A stretch of 64,000 nucleotides of DNA, taken from the NCBI GenBank assembly GCA_964035795.1, contig OZ038322.1, positions 17,159,447-17,223,446 on the forward strand, written 5' to 3'. This DNA is from Pterobdella sp. o SKG-2022. Taxonomy: Eukaryota > Annelida > Clitellata > Hirudinida > Piscicolidae. Shown piece by piece: positions 63,801 through 64,000 of the stretch. A program made the position numbers and the translations under genes. The notes beneath the pieces are model-generated. The model was not told where the DNA came from. It made no database searches and saw only the letters and a program-made list of their open reading frames with translations. The stretch's first letter is position 1. The number at the start of each line of letters is the position of its first letter.

Positions 63801-64000
63801 ATCAACGAAGCTTCGTATCTTAATAAAATAACTAGTGTTCTGAAATTATATTCATTTTATTGTGGCTTTTTGAAAAAATCAGATATAACAGATAATAATG
63901 TAGGCATGGAGCTTTTTAAGTATATACTATTATTTAATATGAATACAGAAGTGTTCTTAATATGAAGGGTGACCTCTTTCTAGCTGAGACCAAAGATAAG
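60806..64000 (-). CDS. Unrecognised Tyr/Arg/Cys-rich protein, 3' part (at least 440 codons), all introns phase 2
   Basis: Exons read: 64000-63974 (partial), 63608-63519, 63307-63179, 62741-62697, 62519-62148, 62029-61991, 61909-61856, 61794-61732, 61652-61599, 61370-61254 and 61136-60806 (stop). Every junction falls in phase 2 and no stop interrupts the joined frame, which supports a real gene continuing left of nothing here but beyond position 64000. No hydrophobic membrane segment is visible, and the composition suggests a disordered cytoplasmic tail or scaffold. Features: an acidic start (DEDEDAG), IYYEADPCYCRDNKY, SEIDPTF, a Cys/Tyr-rich stretch (YGCACCRDRIYGYEG), a Ser/Lys/Arg block (SVSKKKCKRRSKSP), a PPxY motif (EGPPPYN), and a helical EEDLLNSLENILNDVDG near the end. 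Function unknown. Confidence 0.6.
63741..63859. repeat. Palindromic fold-back element with arms of about 50 bp
   Basis: The left arm 63741-63793 and right arm 63808-63859 are inverted copies. Shared cores are AGAACACTAGTTA, AAGCTTCGTA and GAATAT. The loop is about 14 bp. It lies in an intron of the terminal minus-strand gene. One-arm relatives occur at about 63028-63080 and 36738-36790 (AGCTTCGTA-type core, then CAGTTAATAA and GTGTTTGATT). Probably a small MITE family. Confidence 0.75.

Noticed and set aside
1..64000. CRISPR arrays, bacterial operons, phage or insertion sequences
   Set aside because: Spliced animal genes throughout; no regularly spaced direct repeats and no prokaryotic gene layout.

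Overview
This is animal nuclear DNA. The genes are split by GT-AG introns, there is a nuclear tRNA-Cys, several copies of one CR1/L2-like non-LTR retrotransposon, and the gene families are metazoan (KChIP, PIAS, PRL phosphatase, IPPK, BRAT1, Bcl-2, GPCR). The DNA is very AT-rich. Introns are mostly 100 bp to a few kb and intergenic gaps are 0.4-4 kb, so an AT-rich invertebrate is likely. The exact lineage cannot be told from this window. Exon limits were read by eye from splice sites, reading phase and remembered family sequences; no alignment or search was run.

Layout, left to right. (1) 326-1748 (+): last three coding exons of a KChIP-type EF-hand calcium sensor. (2) 3348-3419 (+): tRNA-Cys(GCA). 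(3) 4718-6219 (+): small ciliary CABCOCO1/CLAMP-like protein, eight exons. (4) 7447-9847 (-): Bcl-2 family protein with a BH3 motif and BH2 WMAERGGW, behind a disordered N-terminal half of about 480 residues. (5) 9.9-14.0 kb: no gene seen. (6) 13991-16952 (-): strongly divergent rhodopsin-like GPCR with a huge glycosylated first extracellular loop. (7) 17400-21013 (+): COPE, epsilon subunit of the COPI coat, complete in 11 exons. (8) 22214-31880 (-): PIAS SUMO E3 ligase, 12 exons. (9) 33064-34366 (-): PRL/PTP4A phosphatase, 5 coding exons, with a candidate 5' UTR exon carrying a short uORF. (10) 37634-39737 (+): unrecognised coiled-coil protein. (11) 41456-50090 (-): IPPK, inositol-pentakisphosphate 2-kinase, 7 exons, with two LINE copies in its introns. 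(12) 50.1-54.1 kb: no gene seen. (13) 54142-59980 (-): BRAT1, 12 exons, ending in the family's Asp-Cys-Tyr tail. (14) 60806-64000 (-): unrecognised Tyr/Arg-rich gene that continues beyond the window; every intron read here is phase 2.

The genes are unrelated housekeeping, signalling and ciliary genes, as is usual for a eukaryotic chromosome, and nothing suggests an operon. Convergent pairs are genes 3/4, COPE/PIAS and coiled-coil/IPPK. The GPCR and COPE are head to head across about 450 bp. Non-coding interest lies in fold-back palindromes (25491-25680 and 63741-63859), an inverted tRNA-like pair (48380-48776), dispersed short repeats, and LINE fragments sharing one 3' end. The least explained items are the terminal phase-2 gene, the atypical GPCR and the anchor-less long Bcl-2 protein.
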